This document shows positions 9,512-18,115 of a stretch of DNA of 64,000 nucleotides, one piece after another. The translations under genes were made by a program, and so were the position numbers. The notes beneath the pieces were generated by a model. It was not told the origin of the DNA, did no database searches, and worked only from the letters and a program-made list of their open reading frames with translations. The DNA comes from Archangium primigenium (GTDB taxonomy: Bacteria > Myxococcota > Myxococcia > Myxococcales > Myxococcaceae), in contig NZ_JADWYI010000001.1 in NCBI RefSeq assembly GCF_016904885.1, positions 4,774,001 through 4,838,000 of the forward strand. Direction: 5' to 3'. Positions within the stretch are counted from its first letter, which is position 1. The number at the start of each line of letters is the position of its first letter.

Positions 9512-9880
9512 TGACATAGCTTTTCCGTACGTCATATGTGCGGCGCGATGTGCCACTCACTGCTCGTCGAGCGGCATGCGTCTCAGTATGCGGAGTACAT
9601 AAAGTGCGGAAGAGCCAAGTGGCGGAGCATGCCCAGACGCCTGCTGGCTAGAAATGGTGGCAGATCCTCCTTGTGGTGACCTCTACGAACGCGAGAAACG
9701 CGCTATGTCCTCGTTGTCGAGAAGGAGCGCACATCTACCAGCGTGGACGAGTAGGTAGGCACCGCGTGCGAGCAACATGGTGGCCGCGTACAAGCAACCG
9801 CGAGCGTTGTGCCAGTTTGACTTCGAGCTGTTTCACGCCTAAAGCGCGCAGCACCGATGGCTGAGGGCTTAGGAGTGAAG
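9512..9880. other. Intergenic stretch after the KAP gene, no convincing gene
   Basis: About 370 bp of intermediate GC content. Short open frames exist in several phases (for example 9673-9864 plus), but none has the strong third-position GC bias of native genes and none resembles a known family. No inverted repeats, tRNA or T-tract terminator was recognised. It may be residual DNA from the event that brought in the KAP gene. Confidence 0.5.
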
Positions 9881-10465
9881 ATGCTCATGAATGCGAGATA
9901 CCTGGGCCTCGGGTTTGTCGCCATCCTCTCGGGATGCGCGCTGTTTCCTTCTTCGTCACCAGCCCCTGTGGATGAAGACCCCTCCATCGTCATTCCGTCT
10001 TTCTTCGACCGGACCGTGATGGAGGTCGGCACGACGCAGGACGTCTTCTCGCTGGATGGCAGGCTCCTCAGCGCCATCCAGATCGCGGCCAACGACTTTC
10101 TCCCGTCCGGACGCGAGAAGAAGGGGTGCTGGGCGCGGCGGGAATCCCACCGGTATCAGGTCATCCGTCAGGGACAGATCATCTTCGTGAGGATCGATGA
10201 AGATCTCGCCTCCTGCGGCTTGCAGTACATCTCCTTGGACACAGGCGTGACCTACGCCATCAGCGAAGAGGGACGCATCCTTCGGCGTGTGTTCGATGCT
10301 CCCGCCTCGGTATCAACTCCAGCGACCCAGGTCGGTGAATCCATTCCAGCAGAGGACTCGGGAGGACGAGCCGCTACCGATGCTGGAACAGAAGACGGTG
10401 GGCGCGCGGAGGAGGCGGCGCCATCGAACGGGTTTGGACCGCTCGATGGAGGTTCGAGCCCCTGA
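9881..10465 (+). CDS. Small secreted lipoprotein of unknown function
   Basis: 194 aa. The ATG at 9881 is preferred over the in-frame ATG at 9857 because AGGAG sits at 9871-9875, five bases upstream. It encodes a lipoprotein signal: short N-region, hydrophobic core YLGLGFVAIL and lipobox LSGC. The mature part has a region ~35-135 with two Cys (GCWARR; ASCGLQYISL) that could form a disulfide, then a low-complexity acidic, Ala/Gly-rich tail (~145-194). No family recognised. A long hairpin right after the stop (10481-10514) separates it from the convergent lipoprotein gene. Confidence 0.7.
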   Translation: MLMNARYLGLGFVAILSGCALFPSSSPAPVDEDPSIVIPSFFDRTVMEVGTTQDVFSLDGRLLSAIQIAANDFLPSGREKKGCWARRESHRYQVIRQGQIIFVRIDEDLASCGLQYISLDTGVTYAISEEGRILRRVFDAPASVSTPATQVGESIPAEDSGGRAATDAGTEDGGRAEEAAPSNGFGPLDGGSSP

Positions 10466-10480
10466 TGCACCGAGCGGGCT

Positions 10481-10514
10481 CGGGAGCCCGGTGCCGCGTG
10501 GGCCCGGGCTCCCG
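10481..10514. terminator. Bidirectional hairpin terminator between convergent genes
   Basis: An 11-bp perfect stem, CGGGAGCCCGG (10481-10491) with CCGGGCTCCCG (10504-10514), and a 12-nt loop lies exactly between the stops of two convergent lipoprotein genes. There is no T-tract, as is common for GC-rich genomes. Confidence 0.6.
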
Positions 10515-10521
10515 GCGGGAC

Positions 10522-11472
10522 TCAGTTCGTCGAGCCCTTGCCGTTGAGCAGCCAGCCCGACACTTCACCGAAGGTCGGAGGGCCTTGGATCCGGACGCTC
10601 CCGGGGAACTCCTGGGTGACGAACTGGAAGGTGCCTGGCAGGGGGTAGCCCTCGCTGTCGAGAGGCGCCAGGAAGCGCCGGCTGGGCTCGATGCGGAAGT
10701 GGAAGTAGAAGTCGGGTTGGCTCTGGAGCTGGATGCCCGAGAAGCTGACGTAGCCATCCGCCTCGGGGCGCAGGTTGAAGCTCAGCGTCTGTCCCGCGAA
10801 AGTGGGCGCGACGTACCGCGTGAGCGCCGCCGAGTCCGGACCCCCGAACTGCAGGGTGATGGGGCCCGTCTGCACCCGCAGCGCCTTCCAGGCTTCCTTG
10901 GAGACCGTGGCCTGGCTGAAGGCGATGGTGAAGGGAATGTCCTTGCCCACCAGCTCGCTGAGAACGGTGACCCCATTGGGCGGGGGAACGCTGGACTCGG
11001 TGAAGTGCAGGGTGCCGCGGATGAAGCCGCCGTTCTCCACGCTGAAGCCCACGTCGGCGCTGCCGCTGCCCACGAGCTTGAAGAGGAAGCGCACCTGGGT
11101 GGGCGTGTCCTTGGCCACATCGAACGTGAGCGTGGTGTCCGAGATGAGCTCGGCCGGCACCACGGTCCCCGGCGCGCTCGTGCGCTCCAGGTGGTAGTCG
11201 CCGCCGATCGTGACGCTGTAGGCGCCCACGGAGAGCGGCACGTTCAGCGTGTCCGGCGAGGTGTCCGTGAGGGACACCGACTCGGGGCCGGTGATCTCGA
11301 ACGTGGCCCCCACCAGCTTGTAAATCGTGCCTTCCGGACCCGTGGACGTCAGCGGCAACTGCAACGTGCCCTGCGTCTCGGACGGCGCCAGCGGCTCCGG
11401 GTTGAACGTCTGTCCACCACAAGCCGCGATCACCAGCGCGAGAACGCACGCGCCCATCCTGCTCATCCGCAT
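10522..11472 (-). CDS. Lipoprotein of unknown function
   Basis: 316 aa. Start at ATG 11472 because GAGGGG lies just upstream and the resulting N-terminus is a classical lipoprotein signal (MRMSRMGACVLALVIAAC, lipobox IAAC at about residue 18). The mature protein is beta-rich: repeated segments such as YKLVGATFEITGP, YSVTIGGDYHLER and DTTLTFDVAKDTPTQVRFLF suggest stacked Ig-like or transthyretin-like sandwiches, a pattern common in myxobacterial outer-membrane lipoproteins. No catalytic motif seen. Third in line behind the HtrA-pseudokinase-barrel cluster (gap of 87 bp to the barrel gene), possibly under its own promoter. Confidence 0.75.
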   Translation of the reverse strand: MRMSRMGACVLALVIAACGGQTFNPEPLAPSETQGTLQLPLTSTGPEGTIYKLVGATFEITGPESVSLTDTSPDTLNVPLSVGAYSVTIGGDYHLERTSAPGTVVPAELISDTTLTFDVAKDTPTQVRFLFKLVGSGSADVGFSVENGGFIRGTLHFTESSVPPPNGVTVLSELVGKDIPFTIAFSQATVSKEAWKALRVQTGPITLQFGGPDSAALTRYVAPTFAGQTLSFNLRPEADGYVSFSGIQLQSQPDFYFHFRIEPSRRFLAPLDSEGYPLPGTFQFVTQEFPGSVRIQGPPTFGEVSGWLLNGKGSTN

Positions 11473-11559
11473 GATGAATTCCCCCTCGTTGAGAGGCGGG
11501 GAGCTATAGCGAAGGGCTGTGTTGAGTGTCAAACAAGGTGGGGCATTCCGCTCCGGGGC

Positions 11560-12399
11560 TCACAGCCGCAGGCCGCCGAAGAACAGCACGTTGAGGCCGC
11601 TCAGGCTCCAGAAGGACTGCTCGCCGGAGACGTACACGTTGCCCACCCGGGAGGTGTACGTGTACTGGCCCGACGCGAAGCGCAGGCGGGCCTCGGCGCC
11701 GAGGTAGAGCCGCTCCTGGACGAAGAACTTCGCGCCCGCGCCCAGGCCGAACGACGGCGCCACGTCCCGGCCCCGGTAGTCGAACGCGGTGCCGGACTCC
11801 TCGCCGGAGATGCGGGTGGTGGTGTAGGTGATGCCGCCCAACACCAAGCCATACAAGTCCACCTTCTCCAGGCCCCGCGCGTTGGGGGGCAGGAAGTGGT
11901 AGGCCACGCGGGCATGCGGTGAGTAGTACTGGTGGCTGAAGTTCCAGCCGGTGGCCAGGTCGAGCGCGAAGCAGACGGTGAAACACAGACCGGCCTCGAT
12001 CTCGGCGCCGAGCGACAGCACCCCCGGCCCCGCGCGCAACACGCCCACGTCCGCGCCCACCCCCAGGCTCACGAAGGCCAGGAGGATGTCCGCGTTGAGC
12101 ATCAGCCGCACGTCCACGTCCCCCACGCCCTGCATCCGGCCCGGCAGGGCGTCGGACACGGCGGGCGCGGCCGGGGGCGGCGGCGCGACGGGCTCGGGGG
12201 GCGGCGCCACCACGGCGGGCGGGGGCGGCGGCGGCGCGGGCGGCGCCACGACGGGCGCCGCCTCGGGCTTGGGCGCGGGGGCCTTGCGCGGCGCCTTGGT
12301 GGACTTGCTGGCCGGCTTCGTGGGGGCCGGGGCCGCGAGGGCCCCGGTGGACAACGACAGGACTACGGCCAGACCCGCCCAGGCGAGTGTTCCACGCAT
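11560..12399 (-). CDS. Outer-membrane beta-barrel protein with proline-rich N-terminus
   Basis: 279 aa. Sec signal peptide (residues 1-22, WAGLAVVLSLSTGALA), then a Pro/Ala/Lys-rich stretch (~24-80) likely to span periplasm or peptidoglycan, then eight or so alternating strands (DVDVRLMLNADILLAFVSLG ... RVAYHFLPPN ... LYLGAEARLRFASGQYTY) ending in ...FFGGLRL. This fits a small OmpA/OmpW-size barrel. GGGAGGG precedes the ATG. It lies 13 bp downstream of the PEGA pseudokinase gene and is surely cotranscribed with it, suggesting the kinase-like protein, the HtrA protease and this barrel form one envelope-related unit. Confidence 0.8.
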   Translation of the reverse strand: MRGTLAWAGLAVVLSLSTGALAAPAPTKPASKSTKAPRKAPAPKPEAAPVVAPPAPPPPPPAVVAPPPEPVAPPPPAAPAVSDALPGRMQGVGDVDVRLMLNADILLAFVSLGVGADVGVLRAGPGVLSLGAEIEAGLCFTVCFALDLATGWNFSHQYYSPHARVAYHFLPPNARGLEKVDLYGLVLGGITYTTTRISGEESGTAFDYRGRDVAPSFGLGAGAKFFVQERLYLGAEARLRFASGQYTYTSRVGNVYVSGEQSFWSLSGLNVLFFGGLRL

Positions 12400-12412
12400 C
12401 GAGGCCCTCCCT

Positions 12413-14443
12413 CTACGGCTGTTCGCTCGTCACATCGAACGTCATTTTCTGACGGGCCGCCAGCTGGAAGGTCTTCTCCCAGCGGCCCTTGGGCGAGGTG
12501 ACGACGAGCTGGTGCTCGCCTTCCCACAGGGACAAGGTCTTGCCCACCGCCTTGCGGCCGTTGACGAGGATGACGGCGCCAGCGGGGGCCTTCACCTGCA
12601 CGGAGCCGCGGCCCAGCAGCATGCGCTGGGTGGTGATGGCCTTGGGGCCCACGGTGACCTCGCGCTGGGTGCGCAGGCCCTTGGCGGCGTTGCTCAGCTC
12701 GAGCGTGTACGGCCCGGGCGCGAGCGGCACCGTCAGGGGCGTCTTGCCCAGCACCTTGCCCGCGAGCGACACCTCCACGGGCGGCAGCACGAAGAGCTTG
12801 AGCCGCGTGGTCACCTCGGCGGCGGGGGCCGGGGCGGGCTCGGCGGGCAGCGTGCCCGAGGCGAGCTTCACGGCATGGGCGGCGGCGGGCTCGGTGCCCA
12901 CGGCCGCGACCGTGGCGCCCGGGGCCACGGAGGGCGTGCCGCCATCGTCCGGCGCCGCGGCGGCCACGGCCGTGGGGGCCGGGTCCTGGGCGGAGGGCGT
13001 GCCGGCATCGTCCGCGGACGCGGCGGCGAGCGCCGTCTCCGGCGGGGCGGTGGGCGGCGTCACGGCGGGCGGGGGCGAGGCCTTGGGCGCGGGCTTCGTG
13101 GTGAGGACGGGGAGGGCGGCCTGGGGCTTGGGCGCGGGCATCTGGCCAAACCACAGGAAGGCCCCGGCCAGCGTCGCGGCCACGGCCCCCAGGCCCGCGA
13201 TCAGGGGCATGCGCGAGCGCCGCGGCGGCACCACCGGCAGCTCGTCCTCCTCGGGCGGCGCGGCCTGGCGGGGGGCGGGCGCCTCCTCGCGGGGCAGCGG
13301 TTTGGCCACGCCCGGGCGCGCATGCCGGCCGGTGATCTCCAGCACGGAGTCCACGGCGTTGGCGTCGGTGTCCTCGAAGGGCACCTCGAAGGAGACGTCC
13401 ACGTCGACGCCGTCGGTGGCCTCGGGCGCCACGCGCGGCTTGCCGTCGAAGGTCCGGGGCACGAGCGGCGTGCCGGAGGCAATGGCGGGCAGGCCCGTGA
13501 TCGAGGTGCGGCGGGACACCTCGGACAGGCCCATCTCCAGCATCTGGTGGCGCGTGGCGCGGGCATCGCGCTCGGGCGGGAAGAGCTGGTTGAGGAAGTC
13601 GGCGAAGGCGCTGGAGGGCGGGATGACGCCCTCGACGGCCCGCACCACGGCGTCGCGGAACTCGAGCGCGGTGGCGTGGCGATCCAGGGCGCGCTTGGCG
13701 GTGGCGCGCGCGATCACCTCGGACAGCGCGCGCGGCACGTCGCCGGGCAGGGGCGCCAGGGGCCGGTTGAGCACGGCCTGATCCGCGTCCGGCGAGTCCT
13801 GGAAGGGCATGCGGCCCGAGAGGCACTCGTGCAGCAAGAGGCCCAGGAGGAACACGTCGGTGCGCGGGGTGAAGGCCTCGCGGCCGCCCACGAGCTGCTC
13901 GGGCGCGCTGTAGTTGCGGCGGTTGCGCACGCGCCGGCCATTGCGCTCGCGCGGCGCCACGCTCAGGGCGCCATAGCCGGCCACCTTGCACAGGCCCTCG
14001 AAGGAGACCATGACGGTCTCCGGGCGCAGGTCGCCGTGCACCATGGGCGTGCCGTCGTCATTGCCCGCCAGGTGCGCGTAGTGGATGCCCATGGCCACCT
14101 CCGCGGCGATCAGCGCGGCGTAGGCGGGCGGAATCCGGGGGCGCACCTCCAAGAGCCGCCGCAGCGACTCGCCGTCGGCGAACTCGGTGATGCGCGCCAG
14201 ACCCGCCTCCAGCTGGATGAGCCCATGCACCCGGAGGATGTTGGGGTGCTCCAGCACGGAGGCGCGCTGCGTCTCGCGCTGCAGCGCTTCCAACAGCTCC
14301 GCGTCGCGGGCGACCTCGGGCGGTGCCCAGACGAGCACCACGGGACGGGGCGGGCGCGTGTCCTCCAGCGCCAGACCAAGGAAGGCACGGGAACCCTCTC
14401 CCGACAGCAGAGGACCCAGGGGGTGGTAGCGAACCTGACTCAT
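12413..14443 (-). CDS. Serine/threonine pseudokinase with transmembrane segment and PEGA-type C-terminus
   Basis: 676 aa. Residues ~5-280 have the Hanks-kinase layout (HPNILRVHGLIQLEAG; APEQLVGG; TDVFLLGLLLHECLSGRMPF), but key residues are altered: the VAIK lysine position reads VVLVWAP (no Lys), the catalytic loop is HGDLRPETV (136-144; Asp kept, Lys and Asn replaced by Arg and Thr), and the DFG Asp is missing (KVAGYG, 153-158). It should therefore be a pseudokinase or very weak enzyme. One transmembrane helix follows at ~410-435 (PLIAGLGAVAATLAGAFLWF), then an Ala/Pro/Thr linker and two PEGA-like repeats (~535-670; VLVNGR-type turn ILVNGRKAVGK). Topology: kinase fold in the cytoplasm, PEGA repeats in the periplasm. 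Probably cotranscribed with htrA (49 bp upstream) and the barrel gene (13 bp downstream). Confidence 0.88.
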   Translation of the reverse strand: MSQVRYHPLGPLLSGEGSRAFLGLALEDTRPPRPVVLVWAPPEVARDAELLEALQRETQRASVLEHPNILRVHGLIQLEAGLARITEFADGESLRRLLEVRPRIPPAYAALIAAEVAMGIHYAHLAGNDDGTPMVHGDLRPETVMVSFEGLCKVAGYGALSVAPRERNGRRVRNRRNYSAPEQLVGGREAFTPRTDVFLLGLLLHECLSGRMPFQDSPDADQAVLNRPLAPLPGDVPRALSEVIARATAKRALDRHATALEFRDAVVRAVEGVIPPSSAFADFLNQLFPPERDARATRHQMLEMGLSEVSRRTSITGLPAIASGTPLVPRTFDGKPRVAPEATDGVDVDVSFEVPFEDTDANAVDSVLEITGRHARPGVAKPLPREEAPAPRQAAPPEEDELPVVPPRRSRMPLIAGLGAVAATLAGAFLWFGQMPAPKPQAALPVLTTKPAPKASPPPAVTPPTAPPETALAAASADDAGTPSAQDPAPTAVAAAAPDDGGTPSVAPGATVAAVGTEPAAAHAVKLASGTLPAEPAPAPAAEVTTRLKLFVLPPVEVSLAGKVLGKTPLTVPLAPGPYTLELSNAAKGLRTQREVTVGPKAITTQRMLLGRGSVQVKAPAGAVILVNGRKAVGKTLSLWEGEHQLVVTSPKGRWEKTFQLAARQKMTFDVTSEQP

Positions 14444-14492
14444 CGGGTCCGCATGCTAGAGGCCCCGGGGCCGGGATCGCCAGAGCCGCGAA

Positions 14493-15815
14493 CTAGAAAG
14501 GAAGGGTGACGTGGTAGCGGTAGGGCCCTCGCTTGACGAGCAAGAGGACACTCGGCGACCCACGGGCCGACAGCAGGGCCTCCTGGAAGGACGCCGGCTC
14601 GGTCACCGGCTGGTTGTTCAGCCGCATCACGAGATCTCCCGGCTCCAGGCCCACCTGGTCCGCGGCCGAGCCGGGCCGTACCGCCTGGATGCGCAGGGCG
14701 TCGCGCACGGGCTTGACCTTGAGGCCCAGGCGGTTCCACCCCAGCGCCTCCACGAGCTGGGGCGGGAACTCCGTGGGCGTCACCTGGAGCGTGCGCTGGC
14801 CGCCCTCGCGGAAGACGACGAGCGGGAAGGAGGCGCGGGCGGGGTAGCCCCGGGCCCGGGTGATGTAGTCCTCGGCGTCCGAGATGCGCGAGCCGCCCAT
14901 CTCCGCGAGCACGTCCCCGCGCCGCACGCCGGCCTGCTCGGCGGGGCTGCCGGGCTCCACGTCCGTGGCGATGACCCCGTAGGTGCGATCCCACCCGAGC
15001 TGGTGCGCGAGCCGGGGGGACAGCGCCTGCACCTCCAGGCCCACCCAGGCCGGGCGCATCTTCCCGAAGCGGGTGAGCTCGTCCATGATCCGGCGCACCT
15101 TGTCCGCGGGGATGGCGAAGCCGATGCCCTGGGCGCTGGCGAAGATGGCGGTGTTGATGCCGATGACCTCTCCGTCCACGTTGAGCAGGGGGCCGCCCGA
15201 GTTGCCCGGGTTGATGGCCGCGTCCGTCTGGATGAAGTCGTTGTAGGTGCGCCCGTCCGCCTTGAACGTCCGGCCCGTGGCGCTCACCACGCCGGACGTC
15301 ACCGTCTTGCTCAGCCCGAAGGGGCTGCCGATCGCCACCACCGTCTCGCCGATCATCAGATCCGCGCTCGTGCCCAGCTTCGCCGCGGGCAGGGGCTCGC
15401 GCGCGCGCACCTTGAGCACCGCCACGTCGTTGTCGGCGTCGCTGCCCACCACCTCGGCCTCCAGCTCGCGCCCGTCCGCCAGCGTCACGTGGATGGCCGA
15501 GGCGCCCCGGATGACGTGATCATTGGTGATGATGACGCCGCTCGGGTCCACGAGCACGCCGCTGCCCAGGCCCTCCTGGCGCCGCTGGGTCTGCGGCGGC
15601 ATGCCGAAGAAGTCCTCCATGGGCGAGCGCCGGCCCCGGAATGGCGAGGCCACCTCCTGCTCGGTCCCGATGAACACGACGGCGGGGGAGACCTTCTGCA
15701 CCACCTCCACCACCTCGTTGCGCCGCCGGGCCATGTCGGCCTGGGCCGGGACGCTCCCGCCCAGCATCAGCACCGCCGCCAGCCCCACGCTCCATCGGAT
15801 TGCCTGGTTGCTCAC
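14493..15815 (-). CDS. HtrA/Deg-family periplasmic serine protease
   Basis: 440 aa. Start GTG at 15815, chosen because AGGGAGGA lies upstream and the N-terminus becomes a signal peptide (AIRWSVGLAAVLMLGGSVPAQA). Trypsin-like domain with complete triad: His100 (TNDHVI), Asp130 (DADNDVAVLK) and Ser206 (NPGNSGGPL). Two PDZ domains follow (~240-335, with a GSPAEQAGVRRGDVL turn; ~345-435, with GSAADQVGLEPGDLV). Degrades or refolds misfolded envelope proteins. First gene of a minus-strand cluster with the pseudokinase and barrel genes; divergent from the hybrid response regulator with ~137 bp between starts. Confidence 0.93.
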   Translation of the reverse strand: MSNQAIRWSVGLAAVLMLGGSVPAQADMARRRNEVVEVVQKVSPAVVFIGTEQEVASPFRGRRSPMEDFFGMPPQTQRRQEGLGSGVLVDPSGVIITNDHVIRGASAIHVTLADGRELEAEVVGSDADNDVAVLKVRAREPLPAAKLGTSADLMIGETVVAIGSPFGLSKTVTSGVVSATGRTFKADGRTYNDFIQTDAAINPGNSGGPLLNVDGEVIGINTAIFASAQGIGFAIPADKVRRIMDELTRFGKMRPAWVGLEVQALSPRLAHQLGWDRTYGVIATDVEPGSPAEQAGVRRGDVLAEMGGSRISDAEDYITRARGYPARASFPLVVFREGGQRTLQVTPTEFPPQLVEALGWNRLGLKVKPVRDALRIQAVRPGSAADQVGLEPGDLVMRLNNQPVTEPASFQEALLSARGSPSVLLLVKRGPYRYHVTLPF

Positions 15816-15952
15816 GTCTTCGTTCCTCCCTGTGCGGCCCCGGATCACGTGGATCCCGGGCCCCCTTGATTGTCGGGAACTCCTCAATCACGACGGCATT
15901 CCCGACCACCGTGCTGGACGGCCCGGTGCCATCCTGAATGGATGGGATTCCT

Positions 15953-16963
15953 ATGAGTCTCGTCCTGGTAGCGGACGATGAGCCCGCGGTGCGCGAGGTG
16001 CTCAGTCAGGTCGTCGAGGACCTCGGGCACGATGTGATCCAGGCGCGCGATGGCGAGGAGGCATGGCACCTCGCCCGGGCGCGTCGGCCGAATTTGATTG
16101 TGACGGATCACATGATGCCGCGGCTGAGCGGCCTGGACCTGTGCCGCCGGTTGCGCGGCGACGAGGTCCTGGGCGGCGTGCCCATCATCCTGTTGAGCGC
16201 GGTGCTGCCCCACGGGGCGCCCGAGGCCTACGCCTTCCTCCACAAGCCCTTCGAGATCACCGAATTCGAGGGGCTCATCCGCAAGGCGCTCGCCCAGGCC
16301 CCCCGGCCCAAGCCGCTGGAGGGCGCCTCCGCCATGGAGGTCCTCGGCGACTGGGTGGCCCAGGGCTTCGCGCGGCCCCTGTCCACGGCGCGCGCGGACG
16401 TGGAGCGGCTGCGCGCCAGTGGCCCGGGAGACGTGGCGACCCTCGACAGCCTCGGCGCCCAGGTGCGCACCCTGGAGACGCTGACGCGCGACTTCCAGGA
16501 GGCGGCCCACCTCGCGGCCCGCGTGGTGACGCTCGAGCCGGTGCCGGTGGACCTGGGCGCGCGGCTGCGCCAGGTGCTGGACACGATGCGCGCGGAGCTG
16601 CCCGCGGTGCGCTGGCGCGCGGAGCTGCCCGAGAAGGCCGTGGAGCTGCGCTGCGATCCGGCGCGCCTGCAGCGCATGGTGAGCGCGCTGCTCCTCGAGG
16701 CGGGCCGGCAGGGCGGCGAGGTCCAGGTGGAGCTCGAGTCCGCGGCCGTCACGGTGACCCTGCGCGTGCGGACGCAGGGGCCCACGTTGACGGACGAGGA
16801 GCGCCTGCGCCTCTTCGAGCCCTTCCGGCCGGAAGGCGCCGGGGGCGGCGGGCTGGGCCTGTACATCGCCTCGGAGCTGGCGCGGCTGCATGGCGGCGGG
16901 CTCTCCGCGGAGTCCACGAACGAGCGGGGCACGACGTTCAGCGTCGTCCTGCCCCGGGGTTGA
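15953..16963 (+). CDS. Receiver domain fused to a degenerate histidine-kinase-like ATPase domain
   Basis: 336 aa from ATG 15953 (ATG 15938 is an in-frame alternative; neither has a strong ribosome site). Receiver domain ~1-115: acidic pair ADDEP, phospho-Asp in IVTDHMMPRLSG and Lys in FLHKPFE. Residues ~125-210 look like a dimerisation helix pair, but no phospho-accepting His is visible in the H-box position (GDWVAQGFARPLSTARADVE). The HATPase region (~225-335) keeps a G2-like box (GGGGLGLYIASELARLHGG) and a final strand GTTFSVVLPRG, but lacks the N-box Asn and the DxGxG motif (replaced by TQGPT). Likely a phosphorylation-controlled adaptor rather than a working kinase. Ends 9 bp from the convergent arginase-fold gene. 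Confidence 0.8.
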   Translation: MSLVLVADDEPAVREVLSQVVEDLGHDVIQARDGEEAWHLARARRPNLIVTDHMMPRLSGLDLCRRLRGDEVLGGVPIILLSAVLPHGAPEAYAFLHKPFEITEFEGLIRKALAQAPRPKPLEGASAMEVLGDWVAQGFARPLSTARADVERLRASGPGDVATLDSLGAQVRTLETLTRDFQEAAHLAARVVTLEPVPVDLGARLRQVLDTMRAELPAVRWRAELPEKAVELRCDPARLQRMVSALLLEAGRQGGEVQVELESAAVTVTLRVRTQGPTLTDEERLRLFEPFRPEGAGGGGLGLYIASELARLHGGGLSAESTNERGTTFSVVLPRG

Positions 16964-16972
16964 CGGGGGCGG

Positions 16973-18010
16973 CTACGGCCGCTCGGACTTCAACATCCAG
17001 CCGATCATCTTGTAGAGCAGCCGGGCGCCGACGTTGCCATCCCACTCCCCGCCCTCGGGGTCCGGCGCCACCTCCGTGAGATCGAAGCCAACGATGGTGC
17101 GCCCCGAGCGCACCACCCCGGCCACGAGCGCCACGGCCTCGGGGAAGGACAGGCCGCCGGGAACGGGCGTGCCCGTGTGGGGGCAGAGCGTGGGATCCAG
17201 CCCGTCGATGTCGAAGGACAGGTACACGTGCTGGGGCAGGGGCTTGAGGATCTCGTCCACCTGGCGGTTCCACGGCACGCCATCGAAGCGCTGGCGCTGC
17301 AACTCCGAGTCGAACCAGGCGCGCACCCGGCCGCCCGAGTTCTCGATGTAGCGGTGCTCGTCCTCGCTCATGTCGCGGATGGCGACCTGCACGAGCGACG
17401 CCACGCCCGGCAGGCGCTCGGCGACGTTGTGCATGATGGAGGCGTGCGACCAGGTGAAGCCCTCGTAGGCGTCGCGCAGGTCGGCGTGCGCGTCCAGGTG
17501 GAGCACACCCAGGCCGGGGTACTTCTCCGCGTGGGCGCGGATGATGCCGTAGGAGATGGAGTGGTCTCCGCCCACGGCCGCCACGCGCTTGCCCTTGTCG
17601 AGCCATTCCTTCGCCGTCTGGTAGACGGCCTCGTGCAGCCGCGAGCACAGGCCGTTGACCTCCTCGGCGGCCGCGAGCAGTTCGGGCTGGGTGGGGTCGA
17701 TGCCGCCGGCCTCCACGATGGGCACGGCGCGCTCCTTGGCGCGGGTGTTCCACTCGCGCCACTGCGCGGGCTCGGGCAGCATCGAGATGCCGCGCGTGTA
17801 GGGTCGGCCCGTCTCCACGTCGAAGAGGTCCACCTGGCGGCTGGCCTCCAAGACGGCCTGGGGCCCGTCCGAGGTGCCGCCGCCATAGCTGGTGGTGGCC
17901 TCGAAGGGCACGGGGATGAGGACGACGTGCGCCTCCTCGGGGGAGTGGGGGAGGCCGAAGATGCCGGAGCCGGGGGCCGCGGCGGCGCTGGGGTCGAAGG
18001 AGGCGGACAT
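16973..18010 (-). CDS. Arginase/agmatinase-fold ureohydrolase
   Basis: 345 aa, usual family length. The three metal-binding signatures are intact: GGDHS (H150), DAHAD (D173, H175, D177) and SFDIDGLDP near residue 260, giving a binuclear Mn2+ site. The family hydrolyses guanidino compounds (arginine, agmatine, guanidinobutyrate, formiminoglutamate); the N-terminal half has an insertion (~60-135) so the exact substrate is not certain. Start at ATG 18010 (MSASFDP); the open frame extends far upstream but only as shadow of dusA. Divergent from dusA with ~105 bp between starts. Confidence 0.88.
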   Translation of the reverse strand: MSASFDPSAAAAPGSGIFGLPHSPEEAHVVLIPVPFEATTSYGGGTSDGPQAVLEASRQVDLFDVETGRPYTRGISMLPEPAQWREWNTRAKERAVPIVEAGGIDPTQPELLAAAEEVNGLCSRLHEAVYQTAKEWLDKGKRVAAVGGDHSISYGIIRAHAEKYPGLGVLHLDAHADLRDAYEGFTWSHASIMHNVAERLPGVASLVQVAIRDMSEDEHRYIENSGGRVRAWFDSELQRQRFDGVPWNRQVDEILKPLPQHVYLSFDIDGLDPTLCPHTGTPVPGGLSFPEAVALVAGVVRSGRTIVGFDLTEVAPDPEGGEWDGNVGARLLYKMIGWMLKSERP

Positions 18011-18115
18011 GATGGCGGCGGAGGATAAGGGCCTGCGCGGCCAGTGCAACGGGGGAGTGGGGGGGCGTTCTTCCCCGACTTGCATCGACGCCCTGACCCC
18101 TGGCATGGAGGTGGG

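Noticed and set aside
9673-9864. 63-codon plus-strand frame after the KAP gene
   Set aside because: Third-position composition is not biased and no ribosome site or homologous wording is seen.
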